Positions 1 through 7,579 of a stretch of DNA of 64,000 nt are shown here, in pieces. The stretch is taken from positions 1 to 64,000 of the forward strand of contig NZ_JAUCZC010000020.1 of the NCBI RefSeq assembly GCF_030373265.1, in the 5' to 3' direction. Each line of letters opens with the position of its first letter. Position 1 is the stretch's first letter. This stretch comes from Blastomonas sp. Lineage in GTDB: Bacteria > Pseudomonadota > Alphaproteobacteria > Sphingomonadales > Sphingomonadaceae. The translations under genes and the position numbers were made by a program. The notes below the pieces were generated by a model. It was not told the origin of the DNA. It ran no database searches and saw only the letters and a list, made by a program, of their open reading frames with translations.

Positions 1-346
1 TCTGCGGCGCTATCGGGCGGCGTCCGCCATGCACCCGGCGCCAGTCCAGACCCTCCAGCAATGCGCCGAGTTGGGCCGCCGTAACGCGCATCACACCGTC
101 CTGGATACCAGGCCACTTGAAGCCTCCGGACTCCAGCCTCTTGGCCATCAGGCACAGGCCGGTGCCGTCCCACCAGACCAGCTTGATCCGGTCAGCGCGC
201 TTTGCCCGGAAGACATAGATCACCCCGGAATACGGATCGCCGCCATACTCAGCGCTGACCAATGCGGCCAGTGCGTCAGGACCTTTGCGGAAATCCACGG
301 GCCGCGTTGCCACCATTACCCGCGTGCCAGGACCGGGACCGATCAT
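1..346 (-). CDS. tnpB: IS66 accessory protein TnpB (IS66 Orf2-like), partial
   Basis: The frame starts with ATG at 346 and stays open to the window edge, giving about 115 residues, close to the usual length of this family, so only the last few residues should be missing. Family hallmarks are visible: VDFRKGPDALAALV near residue 18, YVFRAKRADRIKLVWWDGTG in the middle, and a C-terminal segment ending LLEGLDWRR. The start codon overlaps the tnpA stop in an ATGA, the usual translational coupling of IS66 tnpA and tnpB. TnpB is needed for IS66 transposition, but its biochemical role is not well defined. Confidence 0.88.
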   Translation of the reverse strand, partial: MIGPGPGTRVMVATRPVDFRKGPDALAALVSAEYGGDPYSGVIYVFRAKRADRIKLVWWDGTGLCLMAKRLESGGFKWPGIQDGVMRVTAAQLGALLEGLDWRRVHGGRRPIAPQ

Positions 347-786
347 GGGGTTGCTCTGACCGCTTCTATAACTGCAGCGATCAGGCTCACATCAGCATCA
401 CGACTAACCCTCACCACGACCCCATCGATCTCCACTTCAATCGCAAACCCATCCGTACGTCGCGGCTTGCGTGCTGGTCGGGTCGTGGGAAGGTGCTGAT
501 CCGGCTCGTCGTCTGAAATCACAGCTGGCACGAACGCCGGAGTCTGCGGCAGTGCTATACCTTGGCTCGGCAGGTGCTCGCGAAGCAGGCGACGCCAGGT
601 GAACAACTGCGAAGAGCAAAGAGCATATCGCCTGGCAACGGCGCTGGCACTCTCAAGGCCGGAATAGCTCTCAGCCACGATCGCCAGCTTAACATCATCA
701 GGCCAGTCCCGCCTGCGACCCGCGCCCGTGAAAACCTCGAAGCGCCGCACGCCGCTAGTACCAGTATCATCACATGACATCGTCAT
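343..786 (-). CDS. tnpA: IS66 family protein TnpA (IS66 Orf1)
   Basis: A 147-residue protein with a helix-turn-helix of the transposase-8/IS66 Orf1 kind in its N-terminal half (RRRDWPDDVKLAIVAES then ASAVARRYALCSSQLFTWRR), followed by a variable proline-rich linker and a C-terminal IS66 TnpA segment (IEVEIDGVVVRVSRDADVSL). ATG 786 is chosen because a GGAGG-like stretch lies just upstream; a TTG at 807 is possible. It is probably the DNA-binding accessory protein of the element. The stop overlaps the tnpB start by four bases. Confidence 0.85.
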   Translation of the reverse strand: MTMSCDDTGTSGVRRFEVFTGAGRRRDWPDDVKLAIVAESYSGLESASAVARRYALCSSQLFTWRRLLREHLPSQGIALPQTPAFVPAVISDDEPDQHLPTTRPARKPRRTDGFAIEVEIDGVVVRVSRDADVSLIAAVIEAVRATP

Positions 787-851
787 AGCACCAGCGCCCT
801 CCACCAACCAAAGGCGCGGACAATCGGTCCTGTCAACGATCAGGGCAAGGT

Positions 852-871
852 GGGGTCAAGGCGCCGCTTAC
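852..871 (-). repeat. Putative terminal inverted repeat of the IS66 element
   Basis: The minus strand reads GTAAGCGGCGCCTTGACCCC inward from position 871. IS66-family ends usually start GTAAG, and the distance to tnpA (start near 786) is normal for the leader of these elements. The partner repeat is outside the window, so the boundary is an inference. Confidence 0.6.
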
Positions 872-995
872 GCCAATGCCTTCACCTAAGCACTTTCTTG
901 AGTTAGCGTTGTAGCAACCGGCATGGGTGACCTAAGCGTGTTCAATTAGGCTGCAGCGTGTTGATTGGGTTGAACTGGCTTTAGGAATTTTGGTG

Positions 996-2360
996 ATGCC
1001 CGATAGAGACGTGGCGGTTTTCGCTGACACGAACAGCTTCCTTCAAATGAAGGATTTCAAGCAGATCGGATGGCTGACAGTCTTTCCCGGTGTGGAGACA
1101 ATCACAGTCTTCGTCTGCAATGCTGTCATTGCCGAACTCGACAAGCACAAGGTGTCCACAAACAAGCGACGACGTGACCGTGCAAGGAAGGCGCTTCGCC
1201 TTATTGAAGAAGCTGCGGCGACAACCGAGATGAGATTGACGGTAAGGGAGAAAGCGCCAAAAGTTGATATTGTGATTTGGCGCGGGAGGCCGGTTTGGAC
1301 CGATCTCCCCGACTTGGACTCGACCAACCCAGATGATTATTTGGTGGCTGCTGCTGCAACTTTGCCAGGTAGCGTTGTCTTATCGCATGATACCGGACCC
1401 CGCATTCGTGCGCGTATTGCAGGTGTTCAGGCCGAGTGTCCGCCGGAAGATTGGTTGCTTCCTGCCGAACAAACTGACGACCAGCGCAAGATCGGCCAGC
1501 TTACCCGCGAGCTGCAGGAAGCGCAGAATGCGCGACCGAGGCTTCGGGTCCAATTACCGCAAAGTGACCCGATGGTACTCTCGGTCGCATCGGTCCCAGC
1601 TCTCGGTACGAGGATCAGCAACCGGCTGAAAGAATTGATCCTTGAACAGTTTCCGAAGCAACATCTCGTCGCACAACACAATGACCGAATCTCGATTTTT
1701 ACCGATCCGTATGGTCTCGGACAGTCTCAGATAGATGCATATGAGGATAAATATGACTCATTCGTTTTAGCTGTAGAGGCATATTTCGTATCGCTTCACG
1801 AACGAGTAGCACGGCATTGCTTGGCGCAAATGCCCCCCGGCATCGTTGCCAACACTGGGAACGTTTCGGCTAAGAACCTGACCTTGACGATTGAAGCTGA
1901 TGGGAACATCGAACTTCTGGCGGACCGTGACGATGCGGAATCAGTGTTGGGCAGGATATCATTGCCCAAACCACCCAAACCTCCTCGCGCTGGTCCAACA
2001 TTTGATCACGGCCCGCTTATGAGCAGACCGCATCTATCCCGAACTCCAACAAGCTTCTATTGGCTGAAGCGCCCGGCGATAGTTGGGGCGCAGTCCGCCG
2101 GGTTCGAGTGCGCTGATTTCCGTCCTGGTCGCGAGGAGGATCTCGGCGTCCTCGCCCACGCGGTCGGTGAGTTGCCGTCCGCAGGCCGCATCATCGTGAG
2201 CGCGAGCGCGGAGCATCACGAAACAGTGTCGGAAGACCGCGCGATCATTTTTGAAAGCACGTTTGCTCTTTGGCTTGATCCGCTAGTGCAGGGGCTTTTG
2301 CCGGAGATTGTGCAGGATGCTTTCGACGGCCTGCCCCGCGAGGATCTCCCTGTGTGGTGA
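996..2360 (+). CDS. PIN-domain protein with a large unrecognised C-terminal region
   Basis: The N-terminal ~150 residues look like a PIN-fold nuclease: Asp11 in the FADTN motif, Glu47 in VIAELDKHK, Asp113/Asp114 in NPDDYLVAAAA and Asp132 in SHDTGPRIRA occupy the positions of the metal-binding acidic quartet, so cleavage of RNA is predicted. A short helical, probably coiled segment (about 155-180) follows, and then about 270 residues that I do not recognise. ATG 996 is preferred because AGGA lies about nine bases upstream; an in-frame TTG at 990 is possible. Total length is 454 residues, far longer than a VapC toxin, and no antitoxin-sized gene precedes it. Base composition is more AT-rich than in neighbouring housekeeping genes. 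It lies alone between the IS66 end and a convergent nucleotidyltransferase-HEPN gene, so a role in defence or island stability is plausible but unproven. Confidence 0.75.
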   Translation: MPDRDVAVFADTNSFLQMKDFKQIGWLTVFPGVETITVFVCNAVIAELDKHKVSTNKRRRDRARKALRLIEEAAATTEMRLTVREKAPKVDIVIWRGRPVWTDLPDLDSTNPDDYLVAAAATLPGSVVLSHDTGPRIRARIAGVQAECPPEDWLLPAEQTDDQRKIGQLTRELQEAQNARPRLRVQLPQSDPMVLSVASVPALGTRISNRLKELILEQFPKQHLVAQHNDRISIFTDPYGLGQSQIDAYEDKYDSFVLAVEAYFVSLHERVARHCLAQMPPGIVANTGNVSAKNLTLTIEADGNIELLADRDDAESVLGRISLPKPPKPPRAGPTFDHGPLMSRPHLSRTPTSFYWLKRPAIVGAQSAGFECADFRPGREEDLGVLAHAVGELPSAGRIIVSASAEHHETVSEDRAIIFESTFALWLDPLVQGLLPEIVQDAFDGLPREDLPVW

Positions 2361-2425
2361 GTGCTGGCAGCATTAAGGGTATACTGGACTGCGGTCCTTT
2401 CCGTTGCTGAAAACCAAGGAGACAC

Positions 2426-3355
2426 TCAACCCGCTGCGAGAGCCTTTGCCGAAAGGTTGGTGATCCGTTCCGAACAGATAGCGTGAACTGCCCGTCCGAG
2501 TTCCTCCACGCACCCGCCAAGCCACAAAAGCTCTTCTTCGGTGATCCGATAGTGCTTGGAGTAGCGGGCTTTCACATATGCCTCTTTCAGCTTCTCAAAG
2601 CGGGCACGATCAATCCGGGTGTCACGAGGCCAGGCATCGACCAGCCGCATATCGATCCGCTCGGCCTGGGTGCGAAGGAAGCCAAGGTTGTGCACGTGAG
2701 GCGAATAGAAAGTGCAGACGAGCAGAACGCAATGGTAAAGCCGTTCCGTGGCCTGATGCATGTTGAAGGCAGCTTCTCGCATCCCGCCTTCGCGCATCAG
2801 GAAGTCGGCAGCGCTCTTGAAGCGGGCAGAACTAGGGTACCACTCGTCAAAATACTCCCGCGCCATGGCCAGCGCCTGCTCAGGCGTCTTGGGCTTGGGC
2901 GTATGCAGAACTCTCTCATCGGCTTCGTGTAGCGCGATGCCGTCCTTCGCCACGTCCATGAAGAAATACCGGCCATGCGCCAGCCCGTCGTTCACCTCCT
3001 GCAGGGTGTGGACGATGAAGTTGACCGGCGTATGCAGCGTGCGGTCAATCGCCAGTTCGCGGATCAGCCGGTCCTCAAGCTTCAGCCAGTAATCGACACG
3101 CTCGGTGAGCCGCTTGTCGTTGACGATGATCAGCAGATCGAAGTCGGATCGATAGCCTTTGGCGGTGTGCGGTTCATCGACCCAGCCGCCACGCGCATAG
3201 CTGCCGTAGAGGATCAGCTTCTCGATCCGGCCCTTTTTCTTCCACTGGTGGGTGGCGAGCGCCAGTGCATCCTCGAATTCCTCAAAGATGATCTGCTTCA
3301 CGCGCTCTAGCTCGCGCTGCTTGTTGGCCGGGAGATGATCGAGATCGGTTCGCAT
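2426..3355 (-). CDS. Fused nucleotidyltransferase-HEPN domain protein
   Basis: A 309-residue protein. The N-terminal half is a polymerase-beta-type minimal nucleotidyltransferase: GSYARG at 51-56, then SDFDLLIIV with metal-binding Asp71 and Asp73. The C-terminal half, from about residue 150, is a HEPN-type helical domain (YFDEWYPSSARFKSAADFL, then AAFNMHQATERLYHCVLLV), ending in the RYSKHY segment at 264-269, which contains an R-x3-H pattern. In MNT-HEPN systems the two domains are often separate antitoxin and toxin; here they form one chain. ATG 3355 is preferred over the in-frame TTG at 3394 because AGGGTGG lies upstream. Exact function is unknown; toxin control or a stress response is an inference. 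Confidence 0.85.
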   Translation of the reverse strand: MRTDLDHLPANKQRELERVKQIIFEEFEDALALATHQWKKKGRIEKLILYGSYARGGWVDEPHTAKGYRSDFDLLIIVNDKRLTERVDYWLKLEDRLIRELAIDRTLHTPVNFIVHTLQEVNDGLAHGRYFFMDVAKDGIALHEADERVLHTPKPKTPEQALAMAREYFDEWYPSSARFKSAADFLMREGGMREAAFNMHQATERLYHCVLLVCTFYSPHVHNLGFLRTQAERIDMRLVDAWPRDTRIDRARFEKLKEAYVKARYSKHYRITEEELLWLGGCVEELGRAVHAICSERITNLSAKALAAG

Positions 3356-3407
3356 GGGTAGGGCCACCCTGTAGGCATGGGTTACGATTGGCAAGCTGGA
3401 AGCCGCA

Positions 3408-3656
3408 TCACCGGCGCCAGAACTGCCACCAGTCTGGTGGCTTCTCTGTCGGCATCTGCATCAGCACGAACAGGGCATTGGCAAAATGCTGCTCGACCTG
3501 TTGCAGGGTCATGCCGTGCTTGTTGGCAAGCTGGCGGTAGCTCATCTCATCGACGCGTATGCCAAGGAAGATTTCCCGGTCGAGCGGCTCCATCCGCTCG
3601 ACTGCTTTCTCGAACTTGCGCAAGCGCCTGCGCTCCGCGCGCGACAGGCGGGGCAC
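3408..3656 (-). CDS. Small sigma-70 region-4-like helix-turn-helix protein
   Basis: An 82-residue basic protein. A helical N-terminus rich in Arg and Lys (RAERRRLRKFEKAVERM) precedes a sequence that reads like sigma-70 region 4: LDREIFLGIRVDEMSYRQLA, then KHGMTLQQVEQHFANAL, with the helix-turn-helix near 40-62. It lacks region 2, so it cannot be a complete sigma factor. The gene begins one base after the integrase stop codon, so the two are almost certainly cotranscribed. It could act as an excisionase-like or transcriptional regulator of the island; this is inferred from position only. The C-terminus is unusually Trp-rich (DWWQFW). Confidence 0.7.
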   Translation of the reverse strand: MPRLSRAERRRLRKFEKAVERMEPLDREIFLGIRVDEMSYRQLANKHGMTLQQVEQHFANALFVLMQMPTEKPPDWWQFWRR

Positions 3657-3657
3657 C

Positions 3658-4821
3658 TCAGCTCTCCTTGTCGCAGTACGCGGCCCATTCGGCCATCATG
3701 ACCCGACGCTTCTCCAGCAGATTGCCGCGCCGGTAAGCGGCTTCGGTCTTGTTGGCGACCATATGGGCGAGGGCAGCCTCCGCAACATCGCTGGGGTGGT
3801 TGGTCTCTTCGCTGACCCAGTCCCGAAACGAAGATCTGAACCCGTGAGGCGTGTAAGGCTGGAGCATCTCCTTCATGAGCTTGGACAGCGTCATGTCGGA
3901 CAGGGGGCGATTGTTCTTGAAGCCGGGAAACACATAGGGCGATTCCCGAAGGCGCAGCTGCGCACAGCGACGGATGATCCGCAGCGGTCGCGGGCTGAGC
4001 GGGACCACATGTTCGCGAAAGGCCTTCATACGCGCCTTGGGAAGCGTCCAGAGGCCGCTCTCAAGATCGACCTCATCCCAGGTCATGCCGCGCACCTCGC
4101 CCGATCTGGCGGCGGTGAAAATGGCAAACTCAAGGGCCAGACGACTGAAGGATTCTCGAGCGCGCAGCTTCTGAATGAACTTGGGCACCTTCTCGTAGGG
4201 CATAGCCGGAAAGTGACCGTCACGGCGCGGCTGGCGGGGCAACCCCTTGGTGATCGCCCGCATCGGGGCTTCGTTCTCGCGGTAGCCTGACGCATAGGCC
4301 CAATCGAGCACCATACCGATCCGCTGCCGTACCCGCCGCGCAGTCTCGGGCTTGGCCAGCCAGATTTCCATCAGCACATCGCGGATCATCGGTCCGGTGA
4401 TCCGATCAACCCTCATCTTGCCCAACTGCGGGAAGGCATACATTTCCATAGTGCGCATCCACTGCCCATGGTGCTTGCCGTTGCGCCATGTCTTCGAATG
4501 AATGTCGAAGACCTTCTGTGCCGCGTCACGGAAGTTTGGCACCGCCTCGATCTTGCGCCGCTCGAACTGCGGATCGTAGCCTTGCTCAACCTGACGGCGC
4601 ACCACCAGCGCCCGCTCGCGAGCCTCCTCCAGGCCCACTGTCTTGCAACTGCCCAGGCCGAAATCTCTCCGGTTTCCTTTGTGCTGTACCCGGCAGACCC
4701 AACTGCTGGTCCCTCCCGGCCTCTCATAACGAAAAAGGCCGTCGCCAAAACTGACACGGCGGCTGGACTGAGGCTTGGCCTTCGGGCCGGTGTTCGAAGT
4801 CGTTTCCATGGAGCTGATCAT
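3658..4821 (-). CDS. Tyrosine recombinase (P4-type integrase)
   Basis: Site-specific recombinase of the P4/DUF4102 type. The N-terminal part carries the arm-binding domain (GDGLFRYERPGGTSSWVCRV, about 27-46), followed by a SAM-like core-binding domain and the catalytic domain. The catalytic residues are visible: Arg239 in ARSGEVRG, a likely Lys in LPKARMK, the H326-G-F-R329 box, His353 in LAHMV and the nucleophile Tyr363 in AAYRRGN. Length is 387 residues from ATG 4821, chosen for a GGGA about nine bases upstream; ATG 4809 and an in-frame GTG at 4872 are alternatives. The 5' end faces the 3' end of tRNA-Ser, so that tRNA is the presumed attachment site. Confidence 0.93.
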   Translation of the reverse strand: MISSMETTSNTGPKAKPQSSRRVSFGDGLFRYERPGGTSSWVCRVQHKGNRRDFGLGSCKTVGLEEARERALVVRRQVEQGYDPQFERRKIEAVPNFRDAAQKVFDIHSKTWRNGKHHGQWMRTMEMYAFPQLGKMRVDRITGPMIRDVLMEIWLAKPETARRVRQRIGMVLDWAYASGYRENEAPMRAITKGLPRQPRRDGHFPAMPYEKVPKFIQKLRARESFSRLALEFAIFTAARSGEVRGMTWDEVDLESGLWTLPKARMKAFREHVVPLSPRPLRIIRRCAQLRLRESPYVFPGFKNNRPLSDMTLSKLMKEMLQPYTPHGFRSSFRDWVSEETNHPSDVAEAALAHMVANKTEAAYRRGNLLEKRRVMMAEWAAYCDKES

Positions 4822-4930
4822 AAAATTTGTTCCCACATTTGCAAAAATGTCGGTCTGGACGACGTGGGACACACAGGGATCCGAATCACCAGCGTAACCC
4901 GCAGGGAAGCTGGACTTTCGGAGCTGATCA
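4810..4930. repeat. 11-bp direct repeat near the integrase start and the tRNA
   Basis: GGAGCTGATCA occurs at 4810-4820 (at the integrase start codon region) and again at 4920-4930 (about 23 bases from the tRNA 3' end). Two exact 11-mers this close could be integrase arm-type binding sites, but chance is not excluded. Confidence 0.3.
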
Positions 4931-4952
4931 GGGATGGAGTGGGATTAGTACC

Positions 4953-5042
4953 TGGCGGAAGAGGTGGGATTCGAACCCACGGAGAGCTTGCACCCTCGCC
5001 GGTTTTCAAGACCGGTTCCTTAAACCACTCGGACACTCTTCC
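4953..5042 (-). tRNA. tRNA-Ser (anticodon UGA)
   Basis: A 90-base gene read on the minus strand. The acceptor stem pairs GGAAGAG (from 5042) with CTCTTCC, followed by discriminator G and an encoded CCA ending at 4953. The anticodon loop reads CTTGAAA, giving UGA and so serine. A long variable arm (CGAGGGTGCAAGCTCTCCG) marks it as class II, and the T arm contains GGGTTCGAATCCC. The 3' end faces the integrase, making this gene the likely attB of the island. Confidence 0.97.
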
Positions 5043-5274
5043 CACGGCAACTGGCGCACCCGATCTGGACGATCGTGGCCGATAGCGTGCGGCGCGGTTC
5101 CTAGCGAAGGCGCGTGCGTCTGAAAAGCGAAAGTTCCGGGGCTGCTGCGGTTGGCAGACAGGCGCGATTAAGGCGCGGTGACCGATCAACCGTGGCTCAG
5201 CCGAGTTGGGGAACGTTGTTGGCTATTTCCCCCCGGCGGCAAAGTGTGGCACAACGCCTGATTGGGAGTATCGC

Positions 5275-6366
5275 ATGGTTTTCAATATCGTACAAAGGCT
5301 TGGATCGCGTCTGGCCGTGATGGGGGCGACGGCGGGGCTGCTCGCCTGTGGATCCCCCAGCACCGCCCAGCGGGAGATCGTGCAACCCCTTCCCGGAGTG
5401 AATGCACAGCAGGCGCAGGGGTTTGCCGCCTATCTTGATACGGTCGCGGCACGTGCCCGGCGCGAGGGCGTATCGCAGCGCACGCTGGACACGGTCTTGC
5501 CATCGCTCGGCTATGACGAAAGCGTCGCGGCGCTGGACCGGCGGTTCGCGCCGACGCCCGCTGGGCAGGCGTTCCCGTCCTTCGGCCCCGAAATGGCCAA
5601 GCGCATCAACGCCGCCAAGATCCGCCAGGGACGGCAGGTCTATGCCAACGAGGCCGCCCGTCTGGTGGCTATCGAACGGGAGACCGGCGTGCCTGCCTCG
5701 ATCATGGTGTCCATCTTTGGCCACGAGACCAGTTACGGCACGATCATGGGCAACACCGATCTGCCGCGCGCGCTGGCAACCCTGGCCTATGAGGGGCGCC
5801 GCCGCGACCTTTTCGAGGGCGAACTGATCGCGGTCCTCAAGATGGTCGATATGGGCGTTCCGCGTTCGGTGCTGCGCGGCAGCTATGCCGGCGCGTTCGG
5901 CTATCCGCAGTTCCTGCCTTCGGTGTATCTCAAGCTTGCCAAGGATGGTGATGGCGACGGCAAGGCGGAAATCTGGTCCAGCCGGGCCGACGCCTTCGCC
6001 TCGATCGCCAACTACATGGTCGCAGCCGGGTGGCGGCGCGGCGAGCCGTGGGGCTTTGCCGTGTCGGTGCCCGCAACGCTGAACGTCAACGCCATCGCCA
6101 ACCGCGAACGCGTGGCCAAATGCGAACGAGCGGTCGAGCGGCACAGCGAATGGAAGACGATGCGCGAGTGGAAGGCGCTTGGCGTCTATCCTGCAGGAGG
6201 TGTGTGGCCGGCAAATGACAAGGTGGAAGCCTCCTTGCTGATCACGCCGGGCCTCGATGCACAGGGCTATCTGCTGACGCGGAACTATCGCGCCATATTG
6301 GATTACAACTGTTCCAATTATTATGCGATGTCGGTTGGCCTGCTGGCAGATGGCGTTCGCGACTGA
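5275..6366 (+). CDS. Lytic murein transglycosylase, MltB-like lipoprotein
   Basis: Cleaves the glycan strand of peptidoglycan, producing 1,6-anhydro ends, in the periplasm. A lipobox (GLLACGS, Cys25) near the N-terminus suggests lipidation and outer-membrane anchoring. The SLT_2 domain covers most of the protein: ASIMVSIFGHETSYG holds the predicted catalytic Glu151, and GAFGYPQFLPSVYLKLAKDG is typical of MltB. A DGDGDGKAEIWS stretch resembles the family's calcium-binding loop. ATG 5275 is chosen because GGGAG lies seven bases upstream and it gives a proper lipoprotein signal. The 363-residue length is normal. The 232 bases between the tRNA and this gene hold no gene I can support. It precedes rlpA and dacA in a wall-remodelling run. 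Confidence 0.93.
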   Translation: MVFNIVQRLGSRLAVMGATAGLLACGSPSTAQREIVQPLPGVNAQQAQGFAAYLDTVAARARREGVSQRTLDTVLPSLGYDESVAALDRRFAPTPAGQAFPSFGPEMAKRINAAKIRQGRQVYANEAARLVAIERETGVPASIMVSIFGHETSYGTIMGNTDLPRALATLAYEGRRRDLFEGELIAVLKMVDMGVPRSVLRGSYAGAFGYPQFLPSVYLKLAKDGDGDGKAEIWSSRADAFASIANYMVAAGWRRGEPWGFAVSVPATLNVNAIANRERVAKCERAVERHSEWKTMREWKALGVYPAGGVWPANDKVEASLLITPGLDAQGYLLTRNYRAILDYNCSNYYAMSVGLLADGVRD

Positions 6367-6391
6367 TCGAGGCACGCGAAGGGGGATTGCG

Positions 6392-7525
6392 ATGAAGAGT
6401 GTGATGATGGGCAGCCTGGGAGCGGCTCTGTTGCTGTCGGGCTGTGGCGGCGGTGGCAGCACCAGCCGCAGTCTTGAAACGGCGCCGCCGACACTGGCGG
6501 GGTCGGTCTCTGATTACCCGGCCAAGCTGGGCGAGCCCTATGTGCTCGAAGGGATCACCTATACCCCTGTGGATGTCTTCAATTACGATGAGGCCGGCTA
6601 TGCGAGCTGGTATGGCAAGGAACTGAACGGTCGCGATACCGCCAATGGCGAGATGTTCCTGCCCGACGCGATCTCCGGGGCCCATCGCACATTGCCGCTG
6701 CCGAGCTATGTCGAGGTGACCGCGCTCGACACCGGCAAGACCATCCTCGTACGCCTGAATGACCGGGGGCCGTCCTCGGCCAATCGGCTGATCGACCTGT
6801 CCTATGGCGCGGCAAAGCAGCTTGGCATGCTCGAAAAGGGATCCTTCCCGGTGCGGGTGCGACGGGTCAATCCCCCCGAGGCCGAGCGCGCCATGCTGCG
6901 CGCGGGCCAATCCGTGGCGATGCGGATGGATACGCCGGAATCGCTGCTGGTTCCGCTGCGCCGCAAGCTCGATGGCCAACCCAGGCCAGCCAATGCGGCC
7001 GTCGCTCCCAATGCAAGCGTAGCGACGGCGGCGCCGGCCGCTCAAAAGCCCGCCAAGGGTGCAGACGGCACGAAGGCACCGAAGCCGGTTGCCGCCAAGC
7101 CTGCAGGCTCGACGGCTCAGCCAGCGCCAACAGCATCAAGTCCGACGTCCCAGGGTGACGGCCGCTTCATCGTGGAAGGCGCGGGTGGCCGCCCCACGAT
7201 GGCCCAGAACAGCACGGGCGACAACCGGGCGACCCTGGATACCCCGCGCGCACCCACCGCCTCGACCTCCCAGACCCCGGCAGCATCATCCCAGGCCACC
7301 GCGTCTGCTACCTATTTCGTTCAGGTCGCCGCATTTTCGACCAAAGCGCGGGCAGACGATCTCGCCAAGAGGATTGGCGCGAAGACGCAGGAAAGCAGCG
7401 ATGGCAAGCTATTTCGCGTGCGCTATGGCCCCTATGTCGATGCCAAGGCCGCAGAACAGGGTCTTACGCTGGCCAAGCGGAATGGCTATCAGGGGGCTCG
7501 AATCCTGCAGGACTCCGGTCGCTGA
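6392..7525 (+). CDS. rlpA: Septal ring lytic transglycosylase RlpA family lipoprotein
   Basis: A 377-residue outer-membrane lipoprotein (lipobox LLLSGC, Cys18). The double-psi beta-barrel domain starts near residue 69 (GYASWYGKELNGRDTANGE) and includes the conserved LNDRGP segment. A long low-complexity Ala/Pro/Lys-rich linker (about 200-300) leads to a C-terminal SPOR domain (about 306-377, TYFVQVAAFSTKARADDLAK), which binds denuded glycan at the septum. RlpA proteins cleave such denuded glycan in some bacteria. It starts 25 bases after the mltB-like gene and is probably cotranscribed with it and with dacA. Confidence 0.93.
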   Translation: MKSVMMGSLGAALLLSGCGGGGSTSRSLETAPPTLAGSVSDYPAKLGEPYVLEGITYTPVDVFNYDEAGYASWYGKELNGRDTANGEMFLPDAISGAHRTLPLPSYVEVTALDTGKTILVRLNDRGPSSANRLIDLSYGAAKQLGMLEKGSFPVRVRRVNPPEAERAMLRAGQSVAMRMDTPESLLVPLRRKLDGQPRPANAAVAPNASVATAAPAAQKPAKGADGTKAPKPVAAKPAGSTAQPAPTASSPTSQGDGRFIVEGAGGRPTMAQNSTGDNRATLDTPRAPTASTSQTPAASSQATASATYFVQVAAFSTKARADDLAKRIGAKTQESSDGKLFRVRYGPYVDAKAAEQGLTLAKRNGYQGARILQDSGR

Positions 7526-7579
7526 CACAAACGGGTCCTGCAACGGCCCGCCCCCTTTGATCAAAACCATGGAAAACTG

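Larger units (their letters stand above)
1..871 (-). mobile_element. IS66-family insertion sequence, partial (left part of the window)
   Basis: This is the leading end of an IS66-family element: tnpA then tnpB read leftward, and the large transposase gene (tnpC) would lie beyond the window start. The right boundary is placed at 871, because the minus strand there begins GTAAGCGGCGCCTTGACCCC, which resembles IS66 terminal repeats that start with GTAAG. IS66 elements make 8-bp target duplications, so 872-879 (GCCAATGC) should be repeated past the far end; this cannot be seen here. The element sits inside the larger island next to tRNA-Ser. Confidence 0.8.
1..4952. mobile_element. Integrative genomic island at tRNA-Ser(UGA), right end
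   Basis: A P4-type integrase starts about 130 bases from the 3' end of a tRNA-Ser gene and reads away from it, the standard arrangement of islands integrated at a tRNA 3' end. The stretch to its left carries accessory genes only (IS66, a PIN protein, a nucleotidyltransferase-HEPN protein, a small sigma-like HTH protein), and 990-2360 is visibly less GC-rich than the chromosome to the right. The outer end, which should carry a copy of the tRNA 3' terminus, was not found within 1-4952, so the island extends beyond the window. Confidence 0.75.

Noticed and set aside
2426-3355. Antibiotic nucleotidyltransferase
   Set aside because: The C-terminal HEPN part and island setting fit an MNT-HEPN protein better than a drug-modifying enzyme.
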